Both the position numbers and the translations under genes were made by a program. A model generated the notes under the pieces. It saw nothing but the letters and a program-made list of their open reading frames with translations, was not told where the DNA came from and searched no databases. Positions 14,653 to 16,401 of a stretch of DNA of 16,401 nucleotides are shown here, piece by piece. Source of the stretch: CAYRHS01 sp964424125 (GTDB taxonomy: Bacteria; Actinomycetota; Acidimicrobiia; IMCC26256; JAOSJL01); NCBI GenBank assembly GCA_964424125.1, contig CAYRHS010000066.1:1-16401 (forward strand). The letters are read 5' to 3'. Position 1 is the first letter of the stretch, and every line of letters begins with the position of its first letter.

Positions 14653-14668
14653 CCTCTCAGGGGAGAGG
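14653..14668. repeat. Short inverted repeat in the leader of the sigma operon
   Basis: CCTCTC-AGGG-GAGAGG, 6-bp perfect arms with a four-base loop, about 30 bases upstream of the small membrane protein start. It could form a leader hairpin or act as a binding site; no family match is seen. Confidence 0.3.
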
Positions 14669-14686
14669 CATCGAGCGGATCGGATC

Positions 14687-14703
14687 TCACGGTTTTCGCG
14701 TGA
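14687..14703. repeat. Short inverted repeat TCACG-N7-CGTGA in the divergent promoter region
   Basis: Five-base perfect arms around a seven-base spacer (GTTTTCG), in the 170-base region between the sigma operon and the YhhN gene. The spacing and AT-rich centre suit a dimeric regulator site, but the arms are short enough to arise by chance. Confidence 0.25.
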
Positions 14704-14752
14704 TTTCCTCGCACCTGCCACGAATCGGCTGGTCACGCCCACACGTCGCGAT

Positions 14753-14782
14753 CTGACCGCGAGCCACATCGCCGACTAGACC
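14753..14782 (+). promoter_or_regulatory. Possible promoter giving a leaderless YhhN transcript
   Basis: CTGACC (14753-14758) and TAGACC (14777-14782) are separated by 18 bases, and the ATG begins eight bases after the second box. No Shine-Dalgarno precedes the ATG. This layout is what leaderless actinobacterial genes show, though both boxes deviate from consensus. Confidence 0.3.
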
Positions 14783-14790
14783 GACCGCGC

Positions 14791-15423
14791 ATGACCACCG
14801 GCGCATGGGTACTGCTCGCGGTCGCCGGCGTGTTCGCAGTCGCCGACTGGGCGGCCGTCGCCCGGGGTTCGAAACCGGTCGAGTACGTACCGAAGCCGGT
14901 GGCCCTGGCGGCACTGATCGGGGTCGCGCTCCTCGTCGACCCCGCCGACGGCGCCCAGCGAGGTTGGTTCGTCGTCGCGTTGGCCTGCTCGCTCGCGGGG
15001 GACGTGTTCCTCATGCTGCCCCGCGACCTCTTCGTCGCCGGGCTCGCCGCGTTCCTCCTCGCTCACGTCGCCTACATCGTCGGCATCAACCTCGACGGCG
15101 GGGGTGCCCTGTCGCTCGTCGTGGCGGGCGCGCTCGTGGTCGCGGTGGCGGGCCCGATCGCGATGCAGATCCTCCGGACCGTGACGGCCCGGCACCGGGA
15201 CCTCACCGTGCCGGTCGCGACCTACGTCGTCGTGATCTCGGCGATGCTCGTGAGCGCGCTCGCGACCGGCTCACCGTGGCTGATCGTCGGCGCGCTCCTC
15301 TTCTACGTGTCCGACGCGTGCATCGGCTGGGACCGCTTCGTGCGGTCGGCGCCGTGGCTCCCGCTCGCGATCATCGTCACGTACCACCTCGGGCAGGCGG
15401 GGCTGACGCTTTCGCTCGTCTGA
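14791..15423 (+). CDS. YhhN/TMEM86 family membrane protein, lysoplasmalogenase-like
   Basis: Polytopic membrane protein of the YhhN family; animal and some bacterial members hydrolyse the vinyl-ether bond of lysoplasmalogens. The 210 residues carry about seven to eight membrane segments and the family blocks KPVALAALIGVAL (35-47), CSLAGDVFLMLP (66-77), FVAGLAAFLLAHVAYI (81-96) and a C-terminal LLFYVSDACIGWDRF and YHLGQAGL. Conserved acidic and His positions (Asp71, His92, the Asp of YVSD) are present, so the active site looks intact. Divergent from the sigma operon. The amidohydrolase follows 35 bases later on the same strand. Actual substrate is unknown, since plasmalogens are not evident from the window. 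Confidence 0.9.
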   Translation: MTTGAWVLLAVAGVFAVADWAAVARGSKPVEYVPKPVALAALIGVALLVDPADGAQRGWFVVALACSLAGDVFLMLPRDLFVAGLAAFLLAHVAYIVGINLDGGGALSLVVAGALVVAVAGPIAMQILRTVTARHRDLTVPVATYVVVISAMLVSALATGSPWLIVGALLFYVSDACIGWDRFVRSAPWLPLAIIVTYHLGQAGLTLSLV

Positions 15424-15458
15424 GGGCGGGGACCGGCGCGATCTGGGAGCATGACGGC

Positions 15459-16277
15459 GTGGCGATCGTCGACGCGTGGATGCAGCACCCGACGCTTCCG
15501 TTCCTCCGGCACGAGATGTTCGAGCCGTTGTTCCGGTGGCTCGGTGTCGAACCGCCGACGGAAGCCCCATCGGTCGAGTCCACCCTGGAGCAGATGGACG
15601 CGGCAGGTGTCGAGCGGGGTCTGATCTCCGCCTGGCACGGTCCCGAGGGCCCGATCCTTCCCAACGACGCGGTCGCGGCAGTCGTCGCCTCGCATCCCGA
15701 TCGTTTCGCCGGGGTCGGGTCGGTCGATCTACGCCGGCCGCTCGGCGCGGTACGCGAGGTCCACCGCTGCGTCGGGGAGCTCGGCTTCTGTGCCATCCGG
15801 GTGATCCCGTGGCTCTGGGGTCTGCCGCCGAACGACCGTCGGTACTACCCCGTGTACACCGCGTGCGTGGAGGCGGGCGTTCCCTTCTGCCTCCAGGTCG
15901 GGCACACGGGACCGCTGCGGTCCTCGGAGCCGGGTCGGCCGATCCCATATCTCGACGACGTCGCGCTCGAGTTCCCCGAGCTCGTGATCGTGGGAGGCCA
16001 CGTCGGCTACCCGTGGACGGCGGAGATGATCTCGCTCGCCACCAAGTACCCGAACGTCTACATCGACACCTCGGCATATACGACGCGTCGCTACCCGCCC
16101 GAGCTCGTCCGCTACCTCCGGGGCCACGGCCGGCGCAAGGTCCTCTTCGGAACGAACTTCCCGATGCTCACCGCGGCGCAGTGCCTCGCCGACCTCGACA
16201 CGCTGGACCTCGACGACGAGGCGCGTGCCCTCTTCCTCCACGACAACGCGACCCGCGTCTTCGCTCTCCCGGTTTGA
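15459..16277 (+). CDS. Amidohydrolase-2 family (COG2159-type) TIM-barrel protein
   Basis: Cytoplasmic metal-dependent hydrolase or decarboxylase-type TIM-barrel protein; substrate unknown. The 272 residues start at GTG 15459 (VAIVDAWMQHP). Family blocks are FAGVGSVDLRRP, GFCAIRVIPW, YYPVYTACVEAGVPFCLQVGHTG, FPELVIVGGHVGYPW, YPNVYIDTSAY and RKVLFGTNFPML, with a closing NATRVFAL helix. His149 and His181 sit at the expected barrel metal/catalytic positions. The usual N-terminal DxHxH is replaced by DAWMQH, and the usual Asp of the GSDxP/GTDxP strand is Asn233 (GTNFP). Metal binding may therefore be altered or lost. It probably shares the YhhN transcript. Confidence 0.88.
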   Translation: MAIVDAWMQHPTLPFLRHEMFEPLFRWLGVEPPTEAPSVESTLEQMDAAGVERGLISAWHGPEGPILPNDAVAAVVASHPDRFAGVGSVDLRRPLGAVREVHRCVGELGFCAIRVIPWLWGLPPNDRRYYPVYTACVEAGVPFCLQVGHTGPLRSSEPGRPIPYLDDVALEFPELVIVGGHVGYPWTAEMISLATKYPNVYIDTSAYTTRRYPPELVRYLRGHGRRKVLFGTNFPMLTAAQCLADLDTLDLDDEARALFLHDNATRVFALPV

Positions 16278-16318
16278 TGCGTTCATGACGCGCGCTCAGC
16301 GCGCGTCATGAACGCATC
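16276..16318. terminator. Perfect 21-bp inverted repeat between convergent genes, probable bidirectional terminator
   Basis: The left arm GATGCGTTCATGACGCGCGCT (16276-16296, 21 bases, reading in two parts GATGCGTTCATG and ACGCGCGCT) is matched exactly by its reverse complement at 16298-16318 around a single C at 16297. It starts on the last two bases of the amidohydrolase stop codon and ends five bases before the stop of the converging - strand gene. No U tract follows on either strand, so it is a strong hairpin rather than a textbook intrinsic terminator. Confidence 0.65.
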
Positions 16319-16323
16319 ACGAG

Positions 16324-16401
16324 TCAGAGGACGGCGAGGGACTCGGGGCGGTGGTCGGCAGATTCCCGATGGGCGAGGAGCTGCTCGATCGAGACGATGG
16401 C
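16324..16401 (-). CDS. C-terminal end of an unidentified protein (cut by window edge)
   Basis: Open on the - strand from the window edge to a TGA at 16326-16324, ending AIVSIEQLLAHRESADHRPE and then SLAVL. Only 25 residues are visible and I recognise no family. The position right after the long inverted repeat, converging on the amidohydrolase, supports a real gene end. Confidence 0.45.
   Translation of the reverse strand, partial: AIVSIEQLLAHRESADHRPESLAVL

Noticed and set aside
13174..14703. Long + strand frame opposite the sigma factor
   Set aside because: Gly/Arg-rich shadow; the - strand encodes recognisable sigma2, sigma4 and zf-HC2 domains.

Overview
This is a high-GC window with dense, frequently overlapping genes and many GTG starts. 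Its gene content (membrane-spanning ECF-type sigma factor, ECF vitamin transporter, LPxTG-type wall anchor, acyl-CoA dehydrogenase, DUF4389 and YhhN proteins) suggests an actinobacterium, perhaps of the Acidimicrobiia. That placement is inference from gene style only.

The left 10 kb is a cobalamin (vitamin B12) locus built around a divergent intergenic region at 4036-4321. A cobalamin riboswitch (4097-4233, + strand) precedes six tightly packed + strand genes: (1) a secreted alpha/alpha-barrel protein with an LPATG wall anchor; (2) a secreted, membrane-anchored DUF4430-like protein with six cysteines; (3) cobO, a corrinoid adenosyltransferase; (4) a CPA1-type cation/proton antiporter with an RCK-like tail; (5) a flavin reductase-like protein; (6) a Dph6-like PP-loop ATPase. 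The first two resemble the two domains of animal transcobalamin/intrinsic factor, split into two adjacent surface proteins. Divergently, three overlapping - strand genes encode an energy-coupling factor importer in the order T, double-ATPase A, S, followed by a truncated short-chain dehydrogenase at the left edge. The proposed flow is surface capture, ECF import, possible cobalt reduction, then adenosylation by CobO.

From 10.1 to 12.1 kb there is a DUF4389 membrane protein made of two tandem copies, converging on an acyl-CoA dehydrogenase. From 12.1 to 14.6 kb the - strand carries an apparent operon: a 51-residue single-pass membrane protein, an unusual one-piece sigma factor (sigma2-sigma4, zf-HC2 zinc motif, one membrane span, Pro/Thr linker, Ig-like outer domain) and a YihY/BrkB membrane protein.

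Divergent from that operon lie a YhhN/TMEM86 lysoplasmalogenase-like membrane protein and an amidohydrolase-2 family protein with altered metal-ligand positions. The amidohydrolase ends in a perfect 21-bp inverted repeat, which separates it from the converging 3' end of another gene at the right edge. I saw no tRNA, rRNA, CRISPR array, insertion sequence or phage gene.
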